The position numbers and the translations under genes were made by a program. Below are positions 31,501-46,500 of a stretch of 64,000 bases of DNA, in pieces. Source of the stretch: Oceanospirillales bacterium (GTDB lineage Bacteria; Pseudomonadota; Gammaproteobacteria; Pseudomonadales; Balneatricaceae); NCBI GenBank assembly GCA_018223185.1, contig JAAEYW010000003.1:90074-154073 (forward strand), written 5' to 3'. Numbering within the stretch: position 1 is the stretch's first letter; the number at the start of each line of letters is the position of its first letter. The notes beneath the pieces were generated by a model. That model searched no databases. It worked only from the letters and a program-made list of their open reading frames with translations, and had not been told where the DNA came from.

Positions 31501-34500
31501 GGGTATGCCAGGTTTAGGCCTGGATGTTGATGCCTCCCTGATAGCTGAAATTGATTACCTGATGGGGTTAGGCATAGGGCTTGGCAATATGGCCTCGCCA
31601 GATAGTAACACCCCTGATTTAGGCTTGTTCCTAAATACTTCAGGTATCAACGCTAAGGGGGAAGAGATCGCCCTGGATGTCGATGCTCGTCTGAAAAACG
31701 GTTCCACCGCGCAGGGTACGTTGGGCTTCTTAAAGGTCGATGTGACTGACGAAACCGCGGGTAAGGTGCTGCAATACGATACTGATGGTAATCTCATCAA
31801 TGACAAAGGAGCAGGCATCAGCGGCCACTTTGGTTTTGATATTAAAGATATCGGTGGAAAAACCGGCACCGTTGCCGCTGATGGGCGTTTAGAGCTCGGC
31901 GAAAAAGTTGAGCTGGTCATCAATGCCAACGCTTACGCTGAGGCGAAGTTGTTTACCAAGGTTTCCACATCGGCGGCAGATGTGTTGCCGTCTATCGATA
32001 CCACCATCATTTATTATCAGGATCTAGCCAGCGGCTCCCTCTCGACAAAGAGTGGTGCGAGCATTTCGTTTGGCGACCCGAATATCATTTTACAGAATGT
32101 ACGCTTAGATGCGGGCTCGGTGTTTGAAAGCTTCCTGGGTGATACCTTCGATACCATTGGCGACATTATTCTGCCACTTAAGCCGGTTATTGATCTGCTT
32201 AATACTGATATCGATATGGGTGTTGCCAAGCTTAAAATCATCGACATTGCCTATCTTCGTTTGCCTGCCACAACGGTTGATACTGCGAAGAAAGTTATTG
32301 CTGCTCTGGCGGCCACTATCGACTTTCTAGAAAAGGCGAAAACGCTTAAGTCTGCTGGCTATATAGACTTTGGTGACTTTAATTTAACTGGTGGTTACGC
32401 AACAGACACTTCATCGGCGGTAACCTCGAAGAATACTGCGGGCGCAAAAACAGAAGCTGATCGAAATGCCCAGTTGGGTACTCATGCATCAACCATTGCC
32501 GGTCCGTCTCAGGACGGCGTAGAAGGCGGTGTATCCAGCGCGAATAAACCGACTAATAATCGGGCAACCTTTGGTAATCCTGCCGGACAGAAAAACTTCA
32601 GAATTCCGATTCTGGAAGATCCGGCCAGCCTGCTGCAGTTTATTACGGGCCGCGGTGAAGTCGATCTGTTCTGGTATGATCTGCCAGACCTTGATCTGTT
32701 CTTTGAATATCAGAAAACCTTCCCGGTCTATCCTGGTTTTAACGTTGGTTTCTTCGGTGAAATTGGTGCCAGTACCAACTTTGATTTTGGTTTCGATACA
32801 CGTGGATTCCGTGAGTGGATGGAAACCGATTTTGATGTGGCTGAATCCTGGCGCTTAATAAATGGCTTCTATTTAGACGATCATGGCCTGGAAAATACCG
32901 TTGAAGATAAAGCTGAAGTAACACTGCGTGCTGCGGTAGGTGTTATCGCCAGTCTGGGGCTTGGTGGCCTGGTAGAAGCGGGTGTCAAAGGCGGTATTGA
33001 AGCGATTATTGGCTTCGATCTCAACGATATGGAAACTAACTTCCTCGATGATTTACCTGTCGGTGATGGCAAGCTCTATGGTTCAGAACTGATTGAGCGA
33101 ATTACCCATGGCCCTCAGTGTTTGTTCGATATGACGGGCTCCCTGAACCTGTTCTTAGAAGCGTTCTTGTGGGTTGGTATTGATGCAGGCATCAGCAAAA
33201 TAACCCTGTTTGAGGCTCGTAACCGCTTCGTTAACGAAGTGCTGGCAACGTTTGAACTTGAATGTATCCACCACGCGCCGGATCATATTGCTTCCTGGGA
33301 AAACGATGATCAGAGCACCGGGAACCTCATATTAAGCTATGACAAAGGCGCCGATAGCGATGCGCACAGCTACATAGTTGATGTCATTACGCCCGATGTT
33401 GATTTAACACTTCAGATGTTGTCTGAAGAGGGCTATCTCGATACCGAGTATTACACTAAGGCGGAAGAGACCGCTTTGCGTGATCGCATACGCACCTTGA
33501 AACAAGACAATCCGGATGAAGAGATCATTGTTGTCAGTACCGGGCTGGTAGCCGAAGTCTATCTTGCTAAAAATGTCAGCACCTTAACGATTGCGGGTAC
33601 TTCACATAATGATCGCTATAGTTTGAAACGCTTAAACGGTCGCGTTGATTACATTGAGGTTGACCTGGCTGGCGGCAGTGACTTCATTGAAATGATTGCC
33701 GATCCTGATAAAACGGAGTTCCTGACGGGGCTGTACGTTAATGGTGGTGTGAACACCGGAGCGTCACTGGCGGAAGGTATCGAGGATGATGTTATATCCA
33801 TAGATACTGCTTATCTTGGTAGTGGTAATGCGAACGATACCTATCTGATTGAAACCGGTGACGGTAACGACCAGGTGGTGGTAAAAGGTGAAAACTTTAG
33901 TTATGACGGTCTCACTGTTCGTGGTAACGCTGGCGACGATATCATCTTTACCGGTGACGGTCATGATCGGGTATTTGGTGGCGACGGTTTCGATACCATA
34001 GCGACTTATGGTGGTGATGATTACGTTGAAGGTGGTGATGAGGACATCACGACAGATATCGCGACCTTTACCGACCCGGATGGTAATCTGCGGTTAACCC
34101 CGATTTACCAATTAGATGGCACGCCTTACGCGCACTACAACGATCAGGGAATACCAACAGATGGTCCGGGTGGTCCAGCTTTAATCATTACTAAAGACAA
34201 TTCGGTGTTCAGAACACAGTTTGGTGACTTCATCGACGGTGGTTTAGGCAGTAATACCATCCGAGGTGGTGCCGGTAATGATGAGATTTCCGTCGGTGGC
34301 GTAGACGAAGAAGGCAACCCTATCCTGGGTGGTGTAAATGATATTCAAGGTAATGCCGGCGACGATATCATCAATGCGGGTACCGGTTCAGTCGATGTCG
34401 ATGCGGGGGATGGCGATGATACTGTTGTCTGGAATTACGCTCCGCTGGCGGCTGGCGCCAATCTGTTAATGTTGGGTGGGCAGGGTACAGATACCTTCGA

Positions 34501-37500
34501 TATAAAAGTCAATGACGACGCCAGTCATGTTGATCTGCGTAAGCTCAATGCAGCACTTTTCTTAGCCGATGGCGTAACAAAAGATACCCGGGCTAAATTA
34601 ACCATCGATTTCGCGTCTGATTATATTGTCATGGACAATATCGAATCGTTAAAACTCGATACCCAGAAAGAAAGTGACGATATCACTATCGGTGATTTGA
34701 TGGACACTTCCCTGGTGAGTGTTGATATCACGTTAGGCCGGGATAAAGCCCGTGAATGGCAACCCGACCGTGATGTTGATGGTAATTATCAGGTGTATCC
34801 AGCTGATTACTCCGCCTTCCTGGCGCAAACACCTAAGTTGGATGAAAACGGTGATGTGGTTAAGGATTCCAATGGCAACATCATTTATGAACTGAAAGAA
34901 CCTCAGAGCTATATCACAAATGTACGCCAGGGCGAGTACTTCTATCGTTATGATTTGCAGGAGGGTGGCAAGTATCTGACCACCTCTAATGGAGCACCGG
35001 TACTCGAGTCCATCGTTAATGTTGCCGACTATTTAGCCTCGTCACCGGAAAACAATCAGCAAGAACTGTGGTTGGCTGATGGACTGGATAACGTGACTCT
35101 GTTTTACGGCTACGATGATACGAAAATCGATGATGGTCGAACAGCAGGTAACTCAGCAACGATTACTGCCGGTATGAGTGCGGCTGAGGTGCAGGCCGCG
35201 CTGGAGTCTATTACCGCTATTGGTGTGGGTAACGTCACTGTTACACCGGCTGCAGCGGCAACTTTGAGTACTCATGGCACCCAAGCTAATCCATGGGTCA
35301 TTACCTTTGACGGCGCGACCACTGATCTGAACAGCAACTATCTGGTGCTGGCACATCAGTATTATGTGCAGAAACATAGCGGCCCGATGACTGAGCGCAG
35401 CGATACTCGTGCACAGCAGTATCTGTATCATCTGGATGTGTTGGGGGCTGACTATCTGTCTAATCCGGATCACACACCCAATGTCACCACCATTACCGAT
35501 ACCATGAACGAGGTGCCTCGTAACGGTGCTCAGCTGTTGGCCTTTGACGTACTGGATTACAACGAAGACGCGCCTGCCGAAGTGAATGGCATTGTTTGGT
35601 ATAGCAATGAAGGTGTTGCGCTATCGTCATTAATGACAACCGCAGAAGTGCAGGCGGCACTCGAAAGCCTGACCGGTATTCCCGCCGGAAGTGTGGGAGT
35701 GAGTGGTCAGGGAACGACGAATAACCCATGGTTGATTCGCTTCTCTGATAATCCGTCAGGGCCTGCAGCTGATGAAGCCTCTAAAGGTGCGGATGGAAAT
35801 TTCCATACCTTTGAGTTTGTTACCGGTGGTAGCGCCCTCGGGGCCGGTATCATCACCAGAACCACGGTGTTAGGTGATGACATCAATCTGCCGACTAACG
35901 CAGAGCAATCGTTTACTATTCCGGCTGATACTAAAATAGCCGCTATTAGTTACGGCGGTGGCACTGTGATAGTCGACGTGGATGGCACACAAGCCTCTAT
36001 CGAAGCAGCGTTGTTATCGCACTTTGCTCTTGATGATGTAATAGTGACTGCGGGTGATACCGCGGGTAGTTGGGTCGTACAAATACTGGATGCCATCACT
36101 GACGCGGATGACAATTATAGCGTGCTGAGTTTTGGCCTGCTTGATAGTAGTGCCAGTCCTGTCGCAGTTTCATCGCCTGTGTTTAGCGATGGAAATGGAC
36201 AAACTAATGACAATAACAATCCACAGATTGAGTTTGCCAGTTCCTCGGCTATTTTGTATTACGGCAGTTCAGAGGTCTTTATTGACAAGAGTATGTCTGA
36301 TGAGGAGTTGAGTCTTGCGATTCAATCATTAGGCTTAAGTGATGCTCTGATTGTGGTTGTGGGTGGTGACGGCAATGTTGGCACGCCCTGGGATATTACC
36401 CTTACGCCAGCAGATGGCGTGGCGATTGATTATAGTCAATTTAGTCTGTCAGCACTGACTACACAAACGGCTATATCTTCGACAGTTACCGATCATGTGA
36501 CATTCCCTGCAAATGACCGTCAGGCCCTGAGTGTGCCTGCGGGCTCATTTGCAGCAGAGTTTTCTTATAACGGTCAGGCGGTTGATATTTCGCTTGATCT
36601 GGCTGCTTATAGCTTTGTCAACGTTGCCGGTCAGACAGTGCAGGTGTCACTGGCGCAGGCAACGGCTGCGGCCATAGAAGCGGCGCTTCTGAGCCACCCG
36701 GATATCACAGCAGTGAAAGCCACCTGGGGGTCTGAACCAGGCCAGTGGATCATTCAGTTGCTGGATGCCACGACGAATACCGATGATGACTTCTTTGACC
36801 TGAATCTGACCGTTGTAGAAAAGATTGCTGATGCGCTGTCTGTATCGGCCACGAATACTACACTGCCTAACCCTGACTATGTTGACGGCGTTAACGACCC
36901 AGCAGATGCGCTGTTCACCTTCACGAATGGAGAGCAGAATATCAACTTCAGTACCGATTCTGCCATGGTTTGGTACGGTACTGAGAAAGTGCTACTGAAC
37001 AGCACGATGACTGAGGCCGATATTCTGGCCGCGTTTAGTACTATCGATGCGTTAAGAGCCTCCGTTGTTGACGTTGTTATCAGTGGCGATGGTGACTGGA
37101 CAATCAGCTTCTCTCCTCTGGATACGACTAACACCGATTATGACGTGATGAAGTTGGCTGAAATTTCTGAGGTCGCTGTTGCGGATCAGGAGACAATTGA
37201 ATCTCAGGTGATGGTCAACAACGGGCGAGTACAGAATTTAACGCTGACCGCGGGTCCTGTGTCGCTTTGGTATGGCGATAAAGCGATTGATATCAGTGTT
37301 TTGAGCGCTGCATCGATAGAAGCAACCCTCGAAAAATTTGATGCTATTGATGATGTGTATGTCACCGGGACGGGTTCTTCTGTTGATCCATGGCAGGTTA
37401 CTTTCTTGCAAGCGGAACAATCAGAGGATGGCTCTTATCTGCAGTTGCGCTCAGAGCAATACACACTGAGCGGCACCGTCGTGCAGGCTTCTACAGCGTA

Positions 37501-40500
37501 CTCGCGCGACCTGAGTCATGGGGTCATCGCCACGCAAGAGTTGTATCTGGAAGACTGGCAGGATCATGCCTATTTTTCTTACAACGGCGAATCGGTGGTC
37601 TTACAGCGTGATATGAGCGCGCTTGAAGTGGAGCTGTATCTTGAAACGCTGGATACCATTACCGATGTCTGGGTGGGTGGTACGGGTATTGAAAATGATC
37701 CATGGACCGTCGCCATTCTTGATGCTGATCTCAACAACGATGCCCCTTATGTTATGGACCGCTTCATCAACATCCAGAATATGGAAGTGAAAGCGGATGT
37801 TAATACGTCAGATAACAAGCAACAGCAATATATTAATAAAGCGGATGTTGTTACAGGAACCTACCTGTATTACGGCGATCTCAGCATCCAGCTAGGCACC
37901 GCTGATCTGACCGAGAGTGGTTTACAAACTGCTTTGCTTAATGGGGGTATAGGCGGACCTAATGTGTCTGTTCATGAGGAAGGAAGCGTATTCAGAATCG
38001 CTTTTGACACTACGGCCAGCCAGGCGATTGTGGTCAACCCTGCGGATGCAGGTTCTCTGGAGAGTTTAGCTGTCGGGCTGGATATTAACGTCAACATGAC
38101 GCTGCCGTTGGGTGTCAACAGCACAACATTCAGCCACCCGGATTACGCTTCAATAACGGTAGACTTAACCGCTTTGAATGCCGCTAAGATCGTTGCCGAT
38201 GAAGCTGCGGATGCGGCAGCACTTTTACCCAGCGATGTGGCTCTGGAGAATACCGCTATTGCCGCTGCTACGGCCGCGAGTAATGCTGCCCTTGCCGTTG
38301 TTACTGAACTGCAAACAAAGTTCGCTGCCTGGAACGCTATTGACCCATTGGGTAATGCGACTCAGGTAACGGTCGATGGTGATGGCTTAAGCCGCAATAC
38401 GACCTTTACGATTGCTTTAGCCGGATTTTCTTCTCAGGTACCGATCATCCAGACTTACGACTTCAGTGGGGCTGGCGTACAAGCGCTGATTGACAATATG
38501 TCATCCAGCTACAAAGTCATTGAACGGGTAGACTCTGCGGGTAACTGGAGCATTGAGCTCAACGGCGCAGGTGATTACGCGGTACTGCCGCTGAATTCAT
38601 CAACAGGCACCTCTGAAGGCTATTTGTCATCGTTCCAGACCATTGAGCAAAATGTGCCGCGCATGGTTGAGAAACCTACCTGGTCCATTCCTGCTGGGGG
38701 CGGTGAAGCGGTATTGGATGGCGGTACCGATTGGTTTGAAGACCCTACTTACAATACCGATAACGCTAACGATAGCGTGTTAATTGAAGGGGGGGACGAT
38801 GCCAGTATCCAGGATTACTTTACCGTAGGTCACGAGCTGCGCGAGACCGGCCTGGTGGATGATAACCTTGATCCTATCTTCTCAAAAGATCCCGAAACGG
38901 TACAAGTTGTCCATCGACGTGTTGATTTCGCTGAAGCCGATAACTTAAGTGAGCGTCAGGTGACGATCATTATTCGTGGTATTGATCGCAAACCAAACGA
39001 GTCGGACGTCACTGATAAGTTCGATACCATTAATATCAATGCACTGGGCGGTGATGATTTCATCATTGCGGGCTTCAGCCCGAATGAAGAACCTATTCTG
39101 GGCAATAGAATCAATTCTGATGCGGTCATACTGTCACGGGCTGTGGATAATCTGGGTCTTAGCGGTGGTGATGGTGACGATCGTCTGATTGGTAGTAACT
39201 ATAACGACCGAATCAACGGTGGTGAGGGTAATGATGTTATTACCGGTGGTCGTGGTACCGATATATTCGAAGATATCGATGTCGATAATAATGACATCGA
39301 TACCCTGATAGAACAGCGTGACCTGAACTTCAGCTTGTCGGATGATTCATTCAAGGTGACAGGCCAGCAGCAATCATTGCTGGATTCTACAAAAGATGTC
39401 GCCATTAATGAAGATGAGACAACGGTTGGGGTTTTTGAGCAGTTTGAAATATACGGTGGCGCAAGTGGCAATGACTATGGCGTGAGGGATTTCACCAAAG
39501 GCGCTTATTTTGACGGCGGCTTTGGTTCCGATAACTACGTGATGACCCTCAGCGGCAACGTTGATGATCAGTCCAATATTCATATCATGGATAGCGGTAC
39601 CGGTGCGACTGAAAGCGATGTGCTGGAAATTTGGGGTGCTGATGATGCGGATGACCTGCTCCACTTAGATGTTGATACTCAGTATCAGCTGTTAGAGCGG
39701 AACAGAGATTCAATAACTAATGCTCTCAGTGATTTCGTTCTGAGTTATGACGATATAGACATCAATGTATCTGCTTCGGATACTGCAGGCAGCATACAAA
39801 CCAAATTGGCTAGCGCTGGGATAACCGCTCGAGTGGCTGCTGTAGGTGGTGATGCGCTGATGATTGAGCTCATAACAGCGCCCCTGACCTCAGAAGATAA
39901 ATTCATGCGCTTTGAGGTTGCAGATGCGACGGCGGCTACGGTGTCTGTTATTCGCTCCTTTGTTGAACGTCTGGCTGAAGATGGCACCGGTGCAGCGTTG
40001 TTGGCTGGCAAGCCTGATATCGACGCGATGTTTGAGCGTAAAGATAACGAGATTCAGGTCTTCAGTATATTGCCTGATCAGACTGGCAGTTATACCTTAA
40101 GTTACGATGGTGTCTCTACCAGCCTATTAAACAGTACCGATGATGCGGCCACTATAAAAGCGGCGCTATTAGCGCTTACAGATCCAATCACCGGCGAGAA
40201 GAAGATCACGGATGTTAATATCAAGGGGACAGGGACTAACCGTGACCCCTGGTATGTAACGTTTAAGGATGCGGTACAGGATGTTCAGGGCAACTTCCAT
40301 CTATTACAGTCAAGCAACTCTGCACTGATCAATAAACCGGTTGATATTGCTGATGCGATTGCCAGCACTACCCCATCAATCTCAATGGCAGACCCTGAGT
40401 TCTATCAGCGGGTTTATTACACCGAAGGCCTTGGCACTGTGTCGGTTCATGGTGGCGGTGGCAACGATACCTTTGTTGTCGATGGCACCATGGCTTCTCT

Positions 40501-43500
40501 GAATGTCTCCGGCGATGCGGGTGATGATAACTTCCTGATCGGACGTGTTATCGAAACCCACTTTGTGGATGATGGCCATGGCGAGCTGATCGAAGTGGTC
40601 AAAGGTCGCAATGGTATTACTGACGGTGTTAATGACAATAGTTTCTTCTATGGCGGTATCGGTGACGACTATTTTGAGGTCAACCACAACATTGGCCAAC
40701 TGTCCTTATATGGTGAGGCGGATGACGATACTTTCTTCCTGAAATCTCACTTACAAAGTGGGGTAGCCCCTTCGGGTGCTGCGACTGACACCGGCGGTGG
40801 CGGTATTGTTGCTGGCGCTGGCGATGAGAATAATCTCACCGCTGAAGATGAAAAAGACACCATGATTAACTACGTGCAAAATAATCGCGTATCTATTTTT
40901 GGTGGCTCAGGTTTCGATACGCTGATTCTGTCAGGCACGCGTCTTGGCGATGAGTTTAATATCTTTACCGATGAAAACGATAAACAGTATATCTACGGTG
41001 CGGGCCTTAAAGTTGAAGGTGTTAAGGGTATCGAACGTCTGGCCCTGCTGACCGGTGCAGGTGAGGATATTATTAACCTGTACGGACTGAATGCCGATAT
41101 AACCCTGTTGCTGAGTCTGGGGTCTGGCAATGACCATATCAATTACGGTGGTGCCGGTGGAACGTTTAACGTTACTTATCCGGAATCCAATGCCACCTAT
41201 ACCGTCGAGCAGAATGTGCTTGATGACGCGTTGGTTTCGCAAACTATTACTGATAATAAGGTTGTCTTCACCAAACGTGATAACAGCTTCGATGCAGCCG
41301 CGTGGGAAGCCTTCTTCCAGAAATGGGTGAAGGCAGATGCCAACCCTGTTATTGATGAGGCTCACTGGCGTCTGTTTGAGGCTAACTTAACCGTAGCCTT
41401 GAAACTCTTCGCCCAGGGCGTTGAACGGGCACGCTACAACCCCGTGAATGGCGTAAGCTTGTCCAGTATTGAGCAGAAACGCTATGGCAACTGGCTTTTC
41501 AATGTCCGTCAGGATAATACCGCAGCAGTGAACGCTTACGTTCAGAATACCAACTTGCTGGAACAGGCTCTGAACTTCTCTGGTCAGGAGTGGGGACAAA
41601 GCTTCCCTGATGGTGACTGGGAAAATTATTTCGCCAGTTACGCTCCGATAGAAGATGTAAAAGTAATCGAACTTGGTCACGCTATAGCGCCAGAGTTGCC
41701 CGATGAGATCGATTTTGATCTGTTCAATAGCCTGGCTGATACGGGGTCGATCAATGCGGGCAATATAGCGCTGGACGATGTTTTCTTCGGAACCTACTTA
41801 AACTGGGTTATAGGCCAGACGGCCGCCGGCAGTATTATTCAGAGTGATGGAGTTCGCCTGGGCTCGTCTAACAGCGACACTGAAATTGATAATTGGGGAT
41901 ACGATCCCGATCTGTATCAGACTGATGTCTATGTGCGCAATGTGCCGGTTTATCATCAGGCCAGTTACTGGTTCTTTGGGACACATCACTACACCTATAC
42001 CACGCCCTGGGGGGGCGTTACCGGCGTAGGCAAAGAAAAATACGCGTCATTTGATCGAATCGGTGTTGAGGGAACAACGCCGGGTAAAGATATGTTCTGG
42101 GATATGATCTCGTTGTTTTACGATGTTGAGGCGAAGAAGGAAAGCGATACCACCATTAACGTCGTCCAGGATTATAGCGCCGAAGAAATTACCGGTACGG
42201 CGGCGTATAAATTTGACAATCTGCCTGAGCGTAGCGTGCTGAAAGTACTGCCTGCGAACTACGATATGTCGCGGATTGCCGGTTTAGTGCGTGTCGTGGG
42301 CGGAGCGGATACCGATACGGTTACCGTGAATGCCAGAGATACTTCAGGCCTGGACATTACTTTAGAGAAACAAGAATTAGAAACGGTGGATTTTGATTTT
42401 AATCTCACCAAATTAGCTGAGCTGACCGACGGTACCGGCTTCACCCCGGATGACTTGAAGAGCGCTTTAGTCCGCGCGCATAAAGATACTCAGGTGGGCG
42501 TTCTCGATGACCTGCTGAACGGAGTTGTCGCTGAGGCCAGCATTACCTTGTCGAAAGACCTGCTGGTGGAAGAATTCACAGCACTTCAATACCTCAACCC
42601 ATTACAAACCGCAGTAACGGCATTGGCAAATTCAAACCCTGTTGTGTCGGATACGACCTTTATCGATCGCTTAGATGGTTTTGTTAAACGCGGTTTGCAG
42701 TTGATGGGCGAGAACCTTATCAGCACTTATGATTTCTCTCTCGATGTATTGGATGCCTTGCTGATTGATCCCATGCTGGATGAAATACCTTCTTCTGGCC
42801 TGAAGACTGATGTTATTGCTCGTCTTGAAGGTTTGAGAAGCTATCTGGATCTGTCCGGCGTACGTGCGCAGCTTAAAGACGGTAGTTTACCGGGCGGCAG
42901 AGTGTACGACATCGCGTCTGATTCCGCTCTTAGAGTGTATAAGCAGACTCAGCTGGATACATCGATTCGTTCTACGAGCTATGAATATTCGCAGAACATC
43001 TGGGATGACGCTACCTGGGATGCGGCGTATGACTGGAATGCGTCTCTGGGTGACTATGTTGGTCGTTTAGACCCTAACGCCGATGATGTTCAGGCACTCA
43101 CCCGTAATGATAATGGCTGGGGGGATGGCCCGCAGGCTGATAGTACGGCGGGTAAAACCAACTACAACGTTGTGCGTGAGATTGATACCCGTGAAATTCT
43201 GGCGATCAATTACACCGTGGGTGATACCTCTGGTGTTCAGGGTGTTAATTGGGTCAGCGGTACTGTTGGTAATAGCAACGATACACGGGGTAAGGAGATT
43301 CTTCTTAATAACATGTATTCAGAGATCATCGATAATCTGGATCACTCCTATTACAGCTATTCTTACTATGGTGTCGGTGCCAATCACGAAGTCATTCTGG
43401 AAGCGGTCGCGCTGCGTCGCTTTAATCAGGATAGCGGGGCCAATGATGTTGCGGCCAGTAATACGTTAGATGACGGTGTTTATCTGACGGCTGATAACTG

Positions 43501-46500
43501 GAAAGCTTATGCTGTTGTGGTGGGACAGAGTGCCATAGGTGATCTTGAGTTCAATGATGCTAACGTCACTCTCCTGATCGAAACCCTGGATGGTGGCCAG
43601 GCGCTGCGCACCGATGTCGAAGCCCCCTTGCTGGATGGCTTAATTATTACCCGTGATATCAATGGCCAGGCCGTGGATCATGAGATCAATATTAATGGCG
43701 TGCAGGACGACTATGGCTTCTATTTAGCTGAGTCGGTAGAAATTATCATGACGATCAACGAAACGCTGGTCGTCACCGATGAATTCGTGACCGGTAAAGG
43801 CGTGGTAGAGAGCGTTGTATCGTTCGATACGCTGCAAGGTTTAGGGCAATACGCAGTGCGTATGGTTGGCGTCGAAAACGTCGTCCTCTACCTGAATGCC
43901 GACGATGCCAATGACAACACACAGGTTGTCGTTGATAAAGTCGCGATCGAAAGCCTGCACCATGCAACCGACATTACGGTTAACACCGGGGCCGGTGGCG
44001 ACAAACTATTCGTTTCAGCTGCCGGCGCTTCGAACATCGAATTAAATACGGGGGAAGGTAATGACTTCATCACCCTGTCTGATACCGGAGCATACGCTGA
44101 AGTTAATGCGGGGGCTGACGATGACACTATTCGGGTCAACTACAATGCCAGTGATTTGCAAACGAACCTTGATGGAATCGGTGGCGAACTGGTATTACGG
44201 GGTGAAGGTGGCTCTGATTGGTACTACATTGGTCTGGCCACTGAAGGTGAGTCAGAGATCACCATTGATGACGATGCTACCGATACTGGCTTTGACCGGG
44301 TTGCGATTCAGGGAACTGATCAGGCGGATAGCTTCCTGTTCCGCCCGGATGCTATTTTTGCTTTGCAGGTGGATGAAGAGGGTAATCCGATTGTTGGGGC
44401 ACCCGTTCAGCGAGTTAATTATAACATCGATACTAACGACGAAATTAACGTCTATGGTCGCGCTGGGAATGACAGTTTCACCTTTGATGATACCACCGCA
44501 AAGATGTCAGTTTATGGTGATGCCGGTGACGATACTTTCCAGGTAGGGCAGGTATTTAATTCAGCCAGAAACAATGTTGAGTCTGGTCTGAAGCCGGAGG
44601 ACTATTTTGATACTACCCTTGTGACCCAGGGTTATATCAGTAACGGTATCAGCTACGATGCGTCGCTTAACGGTGGCATCGGTGAGGATAGTTTTGTTGT
44701 CTATCGCAACGTTGCTTCTGTTGATCTGAACGGTGATGAAGATAACGATACCTTCCTGATTCGCAGTTTCGTCCTGGTAGATCCTGAAGATGAAAACGCC
44801 CCTGTTACCAACATCAATGGTGGTCAGGGGGCTGACTTCATCAACTACGCGATGAATGCACCGGTGAATATACGGGGCGGTGATGGTCTGGATACCGTTA
44901 CTATTCTGGGTACTGAGTTCGGTGATGATTATGTGATTACTGAAAACGGTGTTTATGGTGCCGGTCGTTTTATTGGCTTTGAAGGGGTAGAACGATTAAT
45001 TATTAATGGTATGGAAGGTAACGATAACTTCTATATTTACAGTACCAGTGAAAATCTGGACCTGAACCTGATCGGTGGCCTGGGCAGCGATACCTTTAAT
45101 ACAGCCGGTGGTAATGACGGTAATGCAGTGACCGTTGTTGCTGATGATCTTCAGGGTCACAGTGGTCTGTTGGAACATACCTTAACTACCAATGACAGTC
45201 GCTTCCTGGCGTTAACTAATACCATCTCTGCCGATGTGATGGACGATGATGAAGCGGGTGTTATTGTTCGTCCTGTCGGTTCATCAATCCGTACATTTGA
45301 GAAAGCCGCGGGTGTTGTTTTAGCCGATAGGAACAAAACCAATAATACCTATGAAGTGGTTTTGACCCGTGCACCGCAGGATGTTGTGCGGGTAACCGCG
45401 AGCGCAGTTCTGGCAACTGAGCTGGAATTGAAGCAGGGCGGTAAAGGTGTCGCTCTGAATGGCAGCGAAGACTCTACAACGCTTATGTTCGATCGGACTA
45501 ACTGGTTTATTCCTCAGCTGGTCACCGTCACGGCTCCTGACGATGATCTGGCTGAAGGTGTTCGTAATGTTGTGATTCGTCATGCGGTTCAAGAGGGTGA
45601 TACCGATCAGGATGGCGATGGGTATGATCGTATTCTGGTGGGTCAGATTTCAGCAGAAGTCGTGGATGATGATCTGACGTCACATAAAGTGATTGATAAT
45701 AATCCTGATGTGACCGTGACCCTGATGAGCAATAATCGCTACCAGGTAGCGTTATCCCAGGCGCCAACGGCGGATGTTAAAATTGAAATTGATACGCCAG
45801 ATTCCATGGCGACGGATAAAACAATTTTAACCTTTACCGCAGCAAACTGGGAGCCTCAGGTGGTCTCTTACAGTGACGCTAATGGCGGTGAGCCAGATGG
45901 TTTAATCTCCCACACCATAATCACTAATGATGCGTTCTTTAGTGGACAGGTCATGGGCAACATTGATGTACGTTCAGTATCTCCAACCGTTCTGATTGCT
46001 AAGAGTAGCAGTGAGCCGCTCGTCGCTGAAGCAGTCGCTTCTCTGCGTAGTGATAGCTATGAGTTGATGTTAAGTCATCAACCATCGGCTAACGTGACCA
46101 TCACTATTGAGAGTGACGGGCAGTTATCAACCGGTGGTGTAACCCAGCTGATTTTCACTCCGCAGGATTGGTTCAAGGCTCAAACGGTTACCTTTACTGC
46201 CATAGATGATTCAGTCACTGAAGGAATTCATTATGGTCGTTTAAGCCATACTGTAAGCAGTACTGACCCATACTACAACGGTCTGGCTATGGGTGTGATT
46301 GATGTCACCATCGCGGATGACGAATCACCCACCTTGTTGATTCTTCAGGATAATGGCCGTGCGCAAGTCACTGAAACGGGGGCTGAGGCGGTGCTGGGCG
46401 AAGGCATGGTACTGGTTAACAGTACTGGCAGCTCGGTTGACGCGAGCTTTGGCCTGGCGGAAGTGGAAGAGTTGCAAGGCAATGATACCTTCAAGACGGC

